DNA from: Lindgomyces ingoldianus | Lineage: Eukaryota > Ascomycota > Dothideomycetes > Pleosporales > Lindgomycetaceae | Direction: 5' to 3' | NCBI RefSeq assembly: GCF_010093535.1 | Contig: NW_022985185.1 | Span: 739,256-803,255 of the forward strand | DNA: 64,000 nucleotides | Shown here: piece after piece, positions 1-15,970 of the stretch | Position numbering within the stretch: the first letter of the stretch is position 1 | How the letters are laid out: each line of letters opens with the position of its first letter | Notes under the pieces: generated by a model | The model's input: the letters and a program-made list of their open reading frames with translations, nothing else | The model's database searches: none | What the model was told of the DNA's origin: nothing | Translations under genes and position numbers: made by a program

Positions 1-317
1 TACATTCGAGCTAGCGTATTTGTGTTTTGGCGCGAAGACTCCATCTTCCCTTCCAAGGTTCTCCTCCGTCATCACTCAGCATGGTACTACATCGAAGTAA
101 CAACGTAGGGTGCGCCTCTTTCCATTGGTTCTAATAAGCGCAGCGCTGACGCCCATCATATGCTGCACTATTGCACAATTTCACTTCTACCCTCTTGGCA
201 CCGAGGTGGGTTCTTGTCTCTCCTCACCAGCCCATGAAGGCATTGAGCTCTAGTTCAAACCATCGAAACGCCCTTGTTCGAATGCCAAACTATCAATGGA
301 GAGAATCGGCTACATAT
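1..317. other. intergenic, left window edge
   Basis: Downstream flank of the minus-strand SDR gene. I see no coding, RNA or repeat signal here. Confidence 0.5.
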
Positions 318-1553
318 CTACCATGCTGTACAGCCACCATCGATGACCAGGTTTGTACCAGTCTACCATTTGTTAGCCCTGGCGCCGTAACACGTGCCGG
401 GAGAAGACATATCCTCACCATGTAACTGCTTGCTCGGCTCAGCAAGAATAGCCCAGCTGCTTTGTATTCCTCAGGCGTACTTATTCTTCCCAGCATACTG
501 TTCTCCTCCCATGCTTTCCGATCTGCCTCCCCTTTCCGGAAGTTCTCTTCCACCATTGGTGTCAGGATATGCCCCGGGCTCAGACTGTTCACCCTTATGC
601 CACCAGAGCCATCTTTCTCGAGTCTGCCCCATTCCATGGCCAGATTTCTCGTCAGCTGGATGACGGCTGCTTTGGACGAATTGTAAACGGGAGCAATGAA
701 CCCTTTGTTCGCGATACTCCCACTCATTGAGGCGATCAGACACATGGACCCTTGGATCTTATACTTGTACATCTGCCTTGCACAAGCCCGAGCTGTGAGA
801 AAGACACCCGTGTAGTTTGTGGCAAGCATGCGTGCAATGTCGGACGCGGCGTAGTCGAGAGCGGAGGTGCATTGCTGGATACCAGCAGCTGGGTGACCAA
901 GTTAGCCATAAAGACTTCCAAACTAACCATTCGCAACTGAGGATATGCGTCAATTATGTACCAGCTATCAGCCCGTCCAGTCGCTGCCTTTTCGTGGCAA
1001 TATCCCCTATCACCTCCTCCACCATCTTGTCATTCGATACATCAACCTGGTGGTACTCTAGGGCACCACTGTATTCGGTAGAGATTCGTTCCTTCGCACG
1101 GAAGAAGACCTTATCTGGTTCCGGAAGTATGTCTAAGCAATGGACTACAAGGTGTAAGTAACCCGTCAATCCGCGATTAGGCTGCAAAAGGTATGCCAGA
1201 TCTACATACCTTTCCCACCAGCTTCTACTAGCCCTTCAGCCATACACAACCCCAACCCGCGTGCACCACCTGGTTATTGGTTAGCTCAGTCACAAGGGTT
1301 ATCTGCAGTACATGGGAGAATAACGTGAAGCAGCACCTGTAACTACAAACACCTTCCCCCCAACATCGAATTGGCTGAAGGTCTTCTCTCCAACACTCTC
1401 TCTAGTGCTGTATGGCGACTTGGCTTGATGAGTTGAGAGACCTCGTACAGCCCGCCTCTGAAGAAGAGGGGTGATGAGGGGTGCAATCCCCGAGGCCGCA
1501 GGAGCGCCGGCAAGCCGACGAGCCAGCATTGTTCTCGATCTTAGGGACGCCAT
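318..1553 (-). CDS. short-chain dehydrogenase/reductase (sorbose reductase / arabinitol-mannitol 2-dehydrogenase type), possibly mitochondrial
   Basis: Classical SDR expected to catalyse NAD(P)-dependent oxidoreduction of a polyol or keto-sugar. Five exons can be joined in frame: 1325-1553, 1210-1269, 962-1144, 419-888 and 318-362, giving about 328 aa. The first ~50 residues are rich in Arg, Ser and Ala with no acidic residues at the start, like a mitochondrial presequence. The glycine-rich cofactor loop (TGAASRGARGLG) spans intron 1, the catalytic YNSSK motif follows later, and the C-terminus ends in the family's typical ...GTNLVIDGGCTAW. The first donor reads GTTATT, which is unusual; the other introns look ordinary. 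Substrate class is inferred from overall resemblance to the fungal sorbose reductase/arabinitol dehydrogenase group and is not proven. It stands alone, and its nearest gene is about 3 kb away. Confidence 0.82.
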
Positions 1554-4490
1554 TAATGTTTACAGCTCAGTGAGGAAAGCACGTCAGTCGTTTAAGAAGA
1601 AGAGGTGAGGTGGGAGTGCACAATGTGTCAAATCCCTCAGGTTCATGTGGACGGCAGGACAAAAGCATTGCCCACTCCATGATGTAATTTGTGCAACCGA
1701 GGAGCTGCGCGGCGTAAGCTCCCACCACCTCCTCACTTCGCCAAAAGCTTCATCGTGGGCTCCGCCTTGTCAGTCTGATTGCCCGCATCGGAGACCCAAG
1801 ACGCTGAGCCAGTGTGTGTGGCGCTCTCCCCTCATCGAATCGTTTCCCCTTGCTCCCACAACATGGCACGCGCCCGGGGGATTCATCCGGTATCTTGGAC
1901 CAACCAGGACAGAATTCAAAAAGCAACTGGCCTAATTCTTGAACACGGTATTCACGATACCAGCATTGGGGTTAACAGTTGAGAGAGTGGATTCTCGGTG
2001 GGTAGAGCAGGGGCAGTTTGCAGCGTATCTGCGGGGAAGTTAGCCCACAAAACTAGCAGATAGGACACTTTAATTGGTGGAGAAAGGAACCGAGCGTGGG
2101 GGCTCACTGTCCTTCCGAAGCGTAGACATATCGTCAACGAGCAGCTGTGGGCGACCATTGTCTTATCACGGACAGTCAGCTGCAGGTCCGAATCTGCCCC
2201 TATATCAGGGTCTCGTCAGATGTCAACTTTATCATGGAAATCAAAGGAATCGAAATCAGTTCCACGGTTCTGTCAATATTCTGTGGCCCTCATGTCACAG
2301 AATATCTGCCCTATGATCCTCAGAACTTTCAACCTAATATTATCCATAGATATCAACTAGCGGAGAATCTACCACCGGGGACCAGAATGACGACTGCTCC
2401 AGAATTTCAAGAACCCAGCCCGTGTGTGAACTTGGAGTCGAAAAGCCTCACGGAATCAGTCGAAACGGCCTTCAAGCACAGCACTTAGCCTGTTCCGAGC
2501 TAGGTGTTTTGCATTGTTATTGCTTAAGTTTATATCCTGAAGCGTCTAGCATCCGAATCTTGATTGTGGGTCTATATATCACAGGCAGCTAATCGAGATA
2601 TGAATGCGGCTCTGGGGAAAAGCAAAAGGAGGCGAGCATTCACGCCGCTATAAGAACTTATAACAGCTCTGAAGGAATCCTTGGCGCTTGGTTCGTAATC
2701 CAGCAAGACGACGAAGTCAAGTCAACCAGTCAGGCCATCTCCTCTTCTCAAACCACACTCTCTAGCACGAGTAGCTAAAGATATAATTGCTGGCTGTCTT
2801 AATGGGTCGCTTCTCCACTAAGCTATTTATATTTTTCTCCTCGAGCGTCTGGTGGCAAATCGAGCATTCAGAGATTCTCAGTTCCGCGGGGTAGTTGATC
2901 TATGGATGCTCCACCTGGGGCTTTATTTCTAGGTCGATAGGACTTGGGTAGGGATTTGAGTCCCCGGGATATTTTGAAATGTCAAATTAGAGTGTGGGTA
3001 CGATGACGGCCTCAGGAATTCAGTGTCTATGTGAGGAGTAGCATCGTGTAACGCAAGTCCAGCAGTAATCTAGAAGCGCCTTCTCGGTTTTCTTGGCTTA
3101 GAATAGCGTGATTTATAACATGGAGAAGCTGTGGGGAGTTTCGGGATAATACAATAATATTGACAGAAGCTTGCATACATACCGGGGGTATCCATGATGG
3201 GAAGGCTGGTAGTGCCTCACGGATTTTTGGGTTAGTTCGTAAGGGATTTTGGGTTCTAAAACATGTCGGATTGGTTAATGCAAACTTGTTCAAGAGTGAA
3301 GAATAATGACAATCCTTTCAAGTAACCTTGTGCATTGCGTATCAGTGACTTCAATAACATGCTTCTCTAAGTTAGTTAGATATCCTGTTCAGGAACTTGT
3401 TACGTTCTTTACTCCTCACTTGCTGAAGGGAGGAGGTGCCGATGCTCTTTATTCCACTGCACAAAAACTTTTCGCTCGCGATCGGATCCACGCTCAGAGT
3501 TGGCAAGGGTTCGCACTATCTCTTGATTGTTGCCTCATCGATAGATATTCCTTTTAGTAATATTCCCATCTACCCCTCATCTGTATCTGTCCATGGCTCG
3601 GAGTCGATTTTGATACACGGGATGTTGGCTATCAACTTTGTCTTGAAGAACCAAGCATAATGGACAGCTTGTGTAAGACTGACTTCGAGGTCTCCAGGGA
3701 AGAAGAGAAATACATCTTGGTAGAGAATGTAGCACGAATTATACAGCCACTTAATACCAAATTTGCTATTCCCTTTCGGACTTCCCCAATCTACGGTGGC
3801 CGGGTCAATTTTGGTATGGCCGTGGATGGACGGCTATTAGACGTCCCGGACGAATTGATGACGCATCGAGCGCGAGAGAGTAGCGAAACCCTATGTACGC
3901 ATAAACACTGCTCTACATCATGTCGTATGGAGCTATGGAGAAATTCTGTGGCTTCACTAGCTTGGCTGGAGCGGGCTTATTTAAGAGTGGTGAGCATATC
4001 TGGAGTGGGAGTAGGTGCTGTATGCGGTAGGGAGCTTTTCTGATTCAGCGGGAGAACACATTTTAGTGAGGCTGCTAAAAGGAAGAAATTCGAGGATTTG
4101 ATGGGAGTTTGCGAGAAACGAGTAGCCCGAGGGGTCAGGGCTTCTTTATACATGGATGCTTCGTTCGAGGGAGTAGGTGTGATAGTAGGGATGCAGCAGC
4201 GCAGATAATCAAAGAGCACCATGTTCTGTATGATGGCCTCGATCCTCAAGAAAACACCCTCTGTGCGTCATATTCGAACAAAACAACAGTTTTTGCTCAA
4301 GTTGAGACACAGGAGTGCGCTGCTTCATAGGAAAGCAGAACAAATGGCTCGATATTCACGGAGGAGCTCACTTAGAGTACCCGCGCGAGCGCTATATGCG
4401 GCTTGTAGGCTTCGAAGAGGAACGCCAAGGTGGATACTCGTATCTCACTCTCCTGGAAGAGGCACTGGAGGGGTAGGTAGTTTGTTCGGG
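1554..4490. other. non-coding stretch, about 2.9 kb
   Basis: Several open frames of 60-127 codons occur on both strands (for example 3660-4043 and 2147-2488), but none shows a recognisable domain, plausible splice extension or composition different from the surroundings. No tRNA, terminal repeat or array was seen. The upstream 300 bp would contain the promoter of the SDR gene. Confidence 0.45.
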
Positions 4491-5549
4491 CTACTCAGGC
4501 TTATCCGAGGTGCTATATGGGCTTTCCTTAGGATCGCTTCTCGATATCCATGGCATGTCCCCGAGCAAGCCATCAATAGGCTCGCCACTGAGTAAACATC
4601 TGACGCTCCATTCCAGGCCCTCTCCAAGCTCTTGCGATGTTTCTTCCACCCATCCACGCTGCTTCCTCTTGCGGCTTAAGAGATCTCCAGTTGCGTGAGA
4701 GTCCTCTAACCAAGGTGCGTAGCCGAAGCGTTCTTCGCCTCTGACAGTGTCCTCATACTCGGCGCCGGACATGACGGGGTCAATACCCTGCACTCTTATT
4801 CGATCGGGTTCCCACCCAATAGCTCGCGCATGCAATTCGAGAAACCTTTTAGCTTTGAAAGCATGGGTGATGATACGGATGTTTTTTGGGTAGACTCCCG
4901 TTGTCTGCCGGAAAAGCACGATACTGAAGAGCAGATTCTGGTAAGAGTCGGTGGCGTATTCCTCTAGTAGTAGACGGCCTTGGTCGAACAGCTTCCGAGC
5001 ACGACCACCGTGTCGATGGCCGTGCAACATCGCCTGGACGAGGGCAGCATTGTAGTAAGAACGAGCTTCACTGAGAGGCGTGAGGGGGCGCTTTGTGACA
5101 CCGCCGCTGAGGATGAGAAGAGTGTTGCCGGCCCACGAACCAACAGTCAGCGCGTCCAGACCGGCGGTGAGATGGGCGAGAAATGTTTCATGCTCTCCAG
5201 GCTTGGCTGTGTTAGGATTCGATTCCTGGAAAGGAGCAAGATGCCAATTGCGCTCATCATACGGGCTATACAAAGGAAAGCTGGAAGAGGAAGCATCGGG
5301 ATGGAAAATGGAATGGCAGCAAACAATAACTAAATTCTGCACCCCGTCGTATCTAATGGATGGGATTACATGATCAGGATGCTCAAACACATGACCACGT
5401 GAATGGCTGGCGATATCAATATTGTCGCGCGCCGCAGTTTCATCTCTAGAGAGTGCGGCTGAAGCAGGGTTCCCGGTTGATGGAGCAGAAGCGATAGAGT
5501 GATGGAAGTTGGATTTAGGTAATGTTCTAGAAGGTGTGGCTGGTGACAT
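4491..5549 (-). CDS. DUF218-type conserved protein
   Basis: Single-exon frame of 352 aa. After a Ser/Ala/Pro-rich N-terminus of about 65 residues, the strand-like segment NLVIVCCHSIF is followed later by NTLLILSGGVTKRPLTPLSE and IRIITHAFKAKRFLE. This alternation of hydrophobic beta strands with SGG and T(H/D)xFK motifs is what I recognise from the DUF218 (YdcF-like) fold as seen in fungal homologues. DUF218 proteins are of unknown biochemical role; bacterial members bind nucleotide-type cofactors. No signal peptide or membrane segment is evident, so it is probably soluble. The start is the first ATG of the frame. It is about 1.7 kb upstream of the divergently oriented chitin synthase gene. 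Confidence 0.7.
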   Translation of the reverse strand: MSPATPSRTLPKSNFHHSIASAPSTGNPASAALSRDETAARDNIDIASHSRGHVFEHPDHVIPSIRYDGVQNLVIVCCHSIFHPDASSSSFPLYSPYDERNWHLAPFQESNPNTAKPGEHETFLAHLTAGLDALTVGSWAGNTLLILSGGVTKRPLTPLSEARSYYNAALVQAMLHGHRHGGRARKLFDQGRLLLEEYATDSYQNLLFSIVLFRQTTGVYPKNIRIITHAFKAKRFLELHARAIGWEPDRIRVQGIDPVMSGAEYEDTVRGEERFGYAPWLEDSHATGDLLSRKRKQRGWVEETSQELGEGLEWSVRCLLSGEPIDGLLGDMPWISRSDPKESPYSTSDKPE

Positions 5550-7070
5550 TTAGATGAAAGGATCCGATTACCGGAAATGATAGGGCGAATGGTATGAAGC
5601 GCGGAGGGCGGTGGCTGAGGGCCGTTGAAGGTCTCGGTTGGGCCAGATCCGGGGAAATGCTCAGCTGGAATTGGTCAATGGAAGCTTGATTGGGAAGATA
5701 TTTTCGAGTGGACCGTCAGAAGGCGGCTGTGGTGGTTGTGGTGGGGAGGTTGAACGAGGAGTCTTCTAATCCCGTGGATTGACGGAAAGGAAGCAGCGCT
5801 CAAGACATGCAGCCCACCTAACCACACAACATGATTGGGCGATGAGTGAAGACCAACAGAGCGTCGGACACGGTGTATTGCATGAACGAATATGTTGGAA
5901 CTGCCCGGGACCGCACGACTGCGAATGTCCAGGTCCCACAAACGGTGATTGATGTGGAATGGAAACCTCCGAGCGCGAATTGCAACTCTCGTATGATGTT
6001 GACATGTGTCGACGAGACCGTGTGGTGGGGGACTAGTGAGGGCGGTGTGGATTCCGCCGCCACTCCACCACATTCAAGCCTCACCATCCTAACACGAAGT
6101 GCCCATTCTCCACACCAGCTGTGAGGTACGTACGATTCATACGAAACAGATGGGAGGGCAGCAGAAAGAAGGCCATTTACGGCAGCAAAAAGTAGACAGC
6201 GCCGACGGCAGATTTTCCCAGGGATTGGGTACCCAATTACACGGTACGTGCCGGGAGATGAGGGTTTGCTGACGTCCTCTCCTATTTGCGGACTGGAGGC
6301 TCAAGGCGTGCAAGATGCAAGGTTTCTAAGAGATCCTGCCCGAGAGGGCACGATGTCGTAGACCTACTCAATAGGTAGGGTAGGCTGGTGCACAAAGACG
6401 AGTGATGTGCACACGACATATCACTGCAGACACACCTGCTCCCCTCAAAGGGCCATGCGGCACCTCAGTGTCCCCTTAGGAGAAATATCTTTAGCGCGGC
6501 ACCGTCGCAATGACCCACCGATGACACTATACTGCTCTCGTGCTTTTGTCTACTTTTCAACTCGCTGGACGAGGGTAGGTGAGGCTGAGCGTGATGGAGT
6601 AAGCATGAATGCTCACGGCATGCCCGTCCATCATGCAGGTATTTCTAGCGAGAGCAGCTGAATAAGGTGGCCTCTAAATTTAGCTGCTCTCACTGGCAGA
6701 GGGCTAGCTACGCCACAGGTTGCCAGAGGGAACAGACGTGCAGCAGGCTTTGGGAGATGCGCTCAGGTTGTTATCCACGACGAGCGATCTCCAGCATTAT
6801 ATCCTCTTCATCCGGCGACTTGGACGACATTCCTGCAATCTTTGATGAAGGACCGCGCACATTCAATTGCGAAACAGGGAGCGCAGCTGTCTTGAACCAG
6901 TAACATTCCGGGCGCGTTTCACCCTCTCAGCGGCCGTTTAGCGCACTCCTTTGGTGCAAGCCCAGCCCCAGCTCGCAGCACAGGGCCAGAGGCGCTCCAA
7001 ACCATTCCCATTCCCTACAAGGGGCTGAGGCTGCACCTCCACCTCCTCAGCTGCTCAAACACTTTTCTCG
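5550..7070. other. intergenic between divergent genes
   Basis: About 1.5 kb separating the DUF218 gene and the chitin synthase gene. It has only short overlapping frames with no domain signal. It must contain the promoters of both genes; no individual site is convincing. Confidence 0.5.
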
Positions 7071-7216
7071 CCATCGCCTTTATCAACACCCCAGGCCCGC
7101 ACCCTTCCCTTCTTTTTTTCAATCCATCACTACACACCCCATCACCAACCCTCCCTCCCCTCCTCCATCTCCCGACCCCCCGCCGCAACACTCACGCCCC
7201 CGGACAGCGGCACGTC
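7071..7216 (+). promoter_or_regulatory. pyrimidine-rich promoter/5' leader of the chitin synthase gene
   Basis: About 145 bp directly before the chitin synthase ATG is strongly enriched in C and T, with long CCCTCC/CTTCTTTTTTT runs and almost no G until the last 30 bases. CT-rich leaders before strongly transcribed genes are common in filamentous ascomycetes. The transcription start cannot be placed from sequence. Confidence 0.5.
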
Positions 7217-10189
<2,973 letters not shown>

Positions 10190-12144
10190 AGCTACAAACG
10201 CAATGTCCCTCCATACTCAGCAATCCGTCCAAAATTCATCAACGGCCTTGTTGTATCCTCGCCCCGGTCCTCCTAATCTCCCTTCGATGTTGCGGTGCTG
10301 GCGTTTTCGGTGTGCTTATGCTTGATTATCCAGCAGGCTGGGGCTGCGTGGTTTACTTCATTATCTTGGTAAAGAGAAAAACTCACTCATCATTCAAATT
10401 CGATCTGACATGACAAGACGAGGAGAGCGGGTGGATGCGATTATCTGTATTATCTGACTGACGGACTGACCATTCCGTGCATTCATCTGGGCCCTTAGTA
10501 TCTCACTCGTCTCCCCTTTTTGCACTGGCTCGTTTAGTAGAATGGGACGGACTAGTTAGCGATTGGGGATGGTTGGTGGAGCTGGGGAGATAGGGATCTA
10601 GTGCAAAGGATAGGGTTGAACCTGGCAACCTTTTTACGAAAATGAGACGGCGAGAGCCCGGTGTAATTTCTTTAGTGCTCAACTACCCCCCTTTTCTTTC
10701 ACTAATAGAATGAGAATCAATGTCTACGATACATTATATATTATATGGATGCTTCCTATTTCATAGTTTTTGTGTTTCTGGGGCTGCTGTACCGCATCTT
10801 GTCGCTGAATGGAACATGTGAGAGCTTTAGGACAGAAAATTGCATTTGTTTGACATGCTCCTCGATTCCAGCAACAGGGAGAACAGATGCGGCCTACACT
10901 GGATGCTCTACGTTAGGTAATACGCCATTAGTAACGGATGTGTATGCATGGTTACCGTTATATCAAAAACGAGCTTTAGGTTGCACCAGAGGCCACGCAG
11001 ATGAGGCTGCTGACCTCGTCATTAGAACAGATGGTTCTGCAGACACGAGGGTGGCGGGTCGCGTGGGAATACGGGGTTGTGGTTGTGAAGTGCTCCTTCC
11101 CTTTTAGGCAGGCGTGTCTTTGGGGACTCGTGGGTGATCGGGAGGCGTAATAGGGCTGAAGGGACCAGTCGTACAGGGCTGAGACTAGAGTATAATTGGG
11201 CTGTGATAGTATGATGTTATGGTAAGGGATTGAAGGTTGGAGGCTGTGAAGAGTTGATTCGGTTGTTTATTTATTGTTGTTGGTTATGGTGGTCATCATT
11301 ACTGTCTTTGTCGTCCTGCTTACAGCCTCATCCACCATGTCCTTCACTATTTATCTTTGAATCTTAGGAGGTGGAGGTAGCGGTGTGTCGTAGGAACCTC
11401 CTTCACTTGACCGATAATAGCAATCGATCTATTGTGAGAAACTTCTTGAATCCAATATTCAACAGATAAAAAGCTAAGCCCCCGCAATTCAAATTATCTT
11501 CCTTTACTATTAAACTCTGCCTGAAACCGTGAATAAAGAAATCCTGGTCGCTTTCAGCAATCTCCAGGAAACGATAAGATGAAGCGATAGCGTTCATCGA
11601 AAGCTAGCTTGGCGATGACATCGTTCTCCGAGACCCGGACGTGACCGAGAGGAACAAATGGATTCGGATGGTTGGGTAGGAGTCATGCAAATTTACTCTT
11701 CCAAGAGACTCTGGTGTGATGGTATTCGCCATCTAGGAATCGCAGACGATTCCTTTGGGAATTCGCCTGGCATCTCCGAGGCGCCATAAGGACTATAGCA
11801 GGCTTCCTTCACTTGAGACATTCATGGTTAATAGAGAGAGAGACATTGTTTATTCTCTTGTTTGAGTGAGCTGAGATCGGCTATACTCTCTCTTAATGAG
11901 GTTTGATATTTTGCATCACAATGTTGGTGTGTTGGTGAAATATTTTGCGTACCTAAGTTGCGACTCTTGGTGTTCAAACCATGTCTAGTATTAACGAACT
12001 CTAAACTTTATGTTGCTTTGTCGCGTATACAATAGAACTCCCCAACAATTTCAACATGATGAACTTGCTCACTTTGTCCTTCTTATTCGCGTTCTTTGAC
12101 TATTACAATTCTCACTACCTTGACCGCTACGAACCACAAACAAG

Positions 12145-12560
12145 ATGGCACCTGTGCTCAGGGTTGAAGCCAGGCTGGTAATACTCATCGGTCTACTCGC
12201 GGATGTCGTCGCATTTGTGTCGGAATCACCGTTCCCGATAATAGGAGGGCTGTTTAGGTTTACATCAGGAATGGAGGGGAAGTTAGACTCAAGCCTGCTG
12301 ATAGCAGTTTGGACTGCCATAGAAGAAGAAGATGACGACGAGGACGATGAGGGCGAAGTAAAGGATAGGGACGTAGCCAGTGACCCAGAAGACGTGGAGG
12401 GCCAGAGGAGATTGATACCGTAGAAGACACGAAAGATGCTGATGAAGAGGAGACGGATGAGACTGGTGACGGCAATGACGATGCTACAGCGGAGGATGTT
12501 ATAGAAGAAGATGCTATAGCTGAGGAATATGGAGACTGGCTTGAAGACGGAACTTGGGTA
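12145..12560 (+). pseudogene. possible remnant of an acidic-repeat coding sequence
   Basis: An open frame from 12145 runs into a Glu/Asp-rich stretch (EEEDDDEDDEGE) and stops at 12421. From 12420 the -1 frame continues with another acidic run (EDTKDADEEETDETGDG, then ...EYGDWLEDGTW). The change of frame inside one compositionally uniform acidic stretch suggests a broken gene, though a chance purine-rich sequence is also possible. No family is recognised. Confidence 0.25.
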
Positions 12561-12632
12561 GGAGGTGCCTGGCTGGTTAGTGGGGGCGCGGGCTTGGAAG
12601 TGCAGGCGCCGGGTTATTTCTACTTCCGCCTG

Positions 12633-12664
12633 TTTTTTTTTTCTTTTTTTTTGGGGGGGGGGGG
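12633..12664. repeat. T10-C-T9-G12 homopolymer tract
   Basis: Ten T, one C, nine T and twelve G follow directly on one another. It is a simple low-complexity tract, and the run lengths are likely to be inexact in any assembly. Confidence 0.8.
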
Positions 12665-15600
12665 TGGCTTGGAACCGCCTCTATTTGCCTTGGGTTTGCG
12701 GGTATCGAATTTAAGGGGAGAACGGCGGAGAAGGGTTTTCAGAAGGGCTTCGTCGAGACGAACGAGCCTGCTGTTCTCGACGTATGTAGCCCTCATATAC
12801 CACCCTTTTGGGTTCGTTACTACTTAGGACTGAATAGAAAAAGGAAGTATTTCAGCCTACTAACAGCAAGAAGAGCGTATGAATGCGCGTTTGCGATACG
12901 GGCTATTGAAGGAGCTCCACCTTCTCTAGTCTGGTCGACAGCATGCCCTGCAGCCTTCTAGTACCCATACACTTCGGATTGCCCGATACACAATCTCTTG
13001 CAAATCTGTTTCATTAAGTCTTTGCTTACAAGTAGGACTTCTGTTGTCGCGATAAATGCTTATTTTTCCTAAAATTAGTAAAACTGTAAAATCCATATAT
13101 ATTAGGGGAAAAAAAATCGCCTTTATTTAGTCGCTTACACAGAAGAAACTAAACAATAAACGACTTAAAAAAAACCTCTAGGTCTAGCGGGAACTACGTT
13201 TGTTTCAGTTACAGCTCACGAACGCTACTCTATACGTATTACTCACACCCGGTTCAAAGAAGCGCATGGATTACTACTTCATGGAAGAGCATGTACGACG
13301 AAAACAGCTCCATGACGCTCATGCCAGAAGTTACAGTGGAGAGATCACAACTCCTATGATCATCTATATCCTGACCGGGGTTCGCAGCTAAAAGAACGCC
13401 AGCCGGGGAACCTAAGCACCGCACAAAAGCATGGCTATTCATCGTGTTCTTCGTATTGTCCGTAAAAGTGTAGTGGAAGGTCCTTGGATTCCTCGACAAG
13501 GATTTGGTGTACGACGCTGACCAGAGGGAGCAGGCATTACTGAATGGCGCCTCCCTGTTATTGCTGTTTTAGTGCTTGGTATCGTCATGTGTGTCCTTGG
13601 TCAAGTGCTTTTTGTCGCAGCGAATCCACAGATTATCGTCGGGAATTGTCGTTTCTGCTTGGCGAAACGCCACTGTATGGTTTCGTTTGGTTGCATGCCC
13701 TAATTTCGGTCCGAATTACTCACCTCTAACTTTCTTCAGGACATACTCATCATCCTCGCTAGAGGCATCGAGAAGATCTTGGAGCAGGGTCCCCTGGCGC
13801 AGGTGGACAGTGAGGCTGCACGCTTTTTTCTGTACACTGCCATCGCATTTACCATTTTCATTGCCTTGCCAACTCAGGTTTTGCCAGTTGCGGAGCACCG
13901 GGGGTCGAGCTTATACCCCACGGTAAAGGATACCAAATTAACAACAGCGAGAATGGCGCACAATGCGTGTGTGAGCTTTGAGAAGAACGGCATAGTTTGA
14001 CAAGCAAAGTAAAGAGAGACTTTATTTAAGGAAAGAACGAGAATATGAAGAGAAAAGAGTATTGCTTAGGGAGAAACCGAGAAGAAGGAAAGGAAAGACC
14101 ATGGAACAGCGAAGCATAATGTATTATCCACTGAGCTCGTCTGAAGAACTCTCTGAAAATGTGTGCCTCTGATGACAAACAATACGCATAAGTCCACTCA
14201 GACCAAAATAGCGTGTACGGAATTTTATGTTTATATATTTCGCCCCGTTGTACATCTCGATTTGTATCCATTGCTCGTGACTTGGACGTATACGTATGTA
14301 CATCACTTATGAGCATCTGTGGATATCGAGTTCACTGAAACATGAAAACTTGTCTTGAAACGTTTGCAAACCTAATATTCTGGAAGCAAATAAGGGGTGA
14401 GGTGAGAAAGCTTACTTTAGGAGAAACGAGCGTAAATAAGCTCGGAATGTCCTAGCTCGTAGAATAGCGCCGAAAAGCTCGTCACACTTGAGCTATGGGA
14501 TCGTAAGCTTACAATGCAATTACCGGAAGCCTTCGGTCGGAGGAGAAGCTCAATGCGACAATTCATAGAAATAAACATGTTTTAACTTCATGACATGACC
14601 CTATAAACGCGAAGAAGAATACTTTGCCTATGAAGAGTTGGATCCGTCTATGTTCATATTCCCGCAACGAAACAATTATTCCACGGTTTAAGGAAGGTGA
14701 GAGAGACTAACCAACTTTAATCTTCCTGCAAAGGCTTGGAATGAGAAGTATGAGATTGGTGAAGTACGCTACTTGGGTTCGATGCCAAGGGAGGATTCTC
14801 ATCAAAATGCGTTGTGGTCGTCAGGCAGCCTCAATCCAATAAAACAAACATGTGCTAATAAGACCAAATTTGGCGCTGAGATGATTCGAAAGTTTTTAAT
14901 GCCTTCATGCTCAATGTATAATTTTGCGCTGCGTTTGAAGAGCCAAGATGTAGGTGTTCTGCCAGACATGACTCAACCTCTGTATTGTCCTGCTAGATGC
15001 CCCCACCTACCCCTCTACAGCCTTTATAGCTTGCTATAAAGCAGAGCTTACAGTATATTCACTAATGAACCCCTCTAGTCGCCAGAACAGCGCTCAATTG
15101 GGTGTAGGTCTAGCGACGACGGAGGATAAGGTGCGAACTTGATCGAATCCCTTCTTAACTCATAGCAGAAGTAACGGTAATCGTTTTGGTGGAGATGTAA
15201 ACTATCCTTGCTTAGTTAGAAATAGTCGTCAGGATTATCCTCTTTTATGACCTTATAATAAGGAAATACGTGCTCATCCAGGATCCCCTCTGCGCCAAGT
15301 TTCCGTAGAAGGCTCGTGTTTAAATGCCTCATTTGCTGTTTTGTTACGCGTACTTTCCTTGTCGTTGCTAGATTCTCTCCCCAATATTTAGCATTGTATT
15401 GTGCTATTTCCTTATAATGAGTTGACAGTGAACACGGCTTCCTTGATCAATATCTTGTTTGGGAGCTTGCATGGGTGTTAGCACAAAGTTTGACTTGTTC
15501 CGGCGGATAAGTTCTACTTCTACTTCCCCTCCTAGACCTACTATCTATAAGCAGGAGATCTTCTCATAGTCATTCTTGCGTTCTCCTTCCAGGTTAACTC

Positions 15601-15789
15601 CGCAGCCTTATTTGGGCCCTACTTAATACATTCAAGTGGATGTAATTAGAGTGCTCTCCGAGTTATCCTCATCTAAGCCTATTTGGAAGATTGCACGACT
15701 ATATCCAGTAAATAGTACTGGGATCTTACATTTTGACGTTTCTGGACAGGATTGGATCACAAGGGCGTAGTTCCAATACAAGATATTGA

Positions 15790-15970
15790 ATGGGGCGTGA
15801 GGCGGAGGTGTGAGGTGTGAAGGGAGATGTGTCAGGTAGGGGATGTAAGGTGAGAGGTGCAAGGTGAGGTGTGAGGTGTTCGACATGACGTGCCTAGTAT
15901 GAGGTGTGCGTGTGACGTGTGCGACGTATAAAACGTAAGCTGTGTGAGGTATGTGGCGTGAGGTGTAATG
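15790..15970. repeat. degenerate GT-rich minisatellite (GTGAGGT-like unit)
   Basis: About 180 bp made of imperfect copies of a 7-10 bp unit such as GTGAGGT, GTGTGAGGT, GTGCGAGGT and GTGACGT. C is almost absent from the top strand. The reading frames on the minus strand here are only translations of the repeat (Thr/Ser/His/Leu-rich) and not genes. Confidence 0.75.

Noticed and set aside
3660..4043. 127-codon frame in the left intergenic region
   Set aside because: No recognisable motif and no continuation by splicing; neighbouring frames do not extend it.
14760..14810. Possible tRNA B-box (GGTTCGATGCC)
   Set aside because: The T-loop spacing is wrong (8-nt loop) and no A-box, anticodon arm or acceptor stem pairs upstream.
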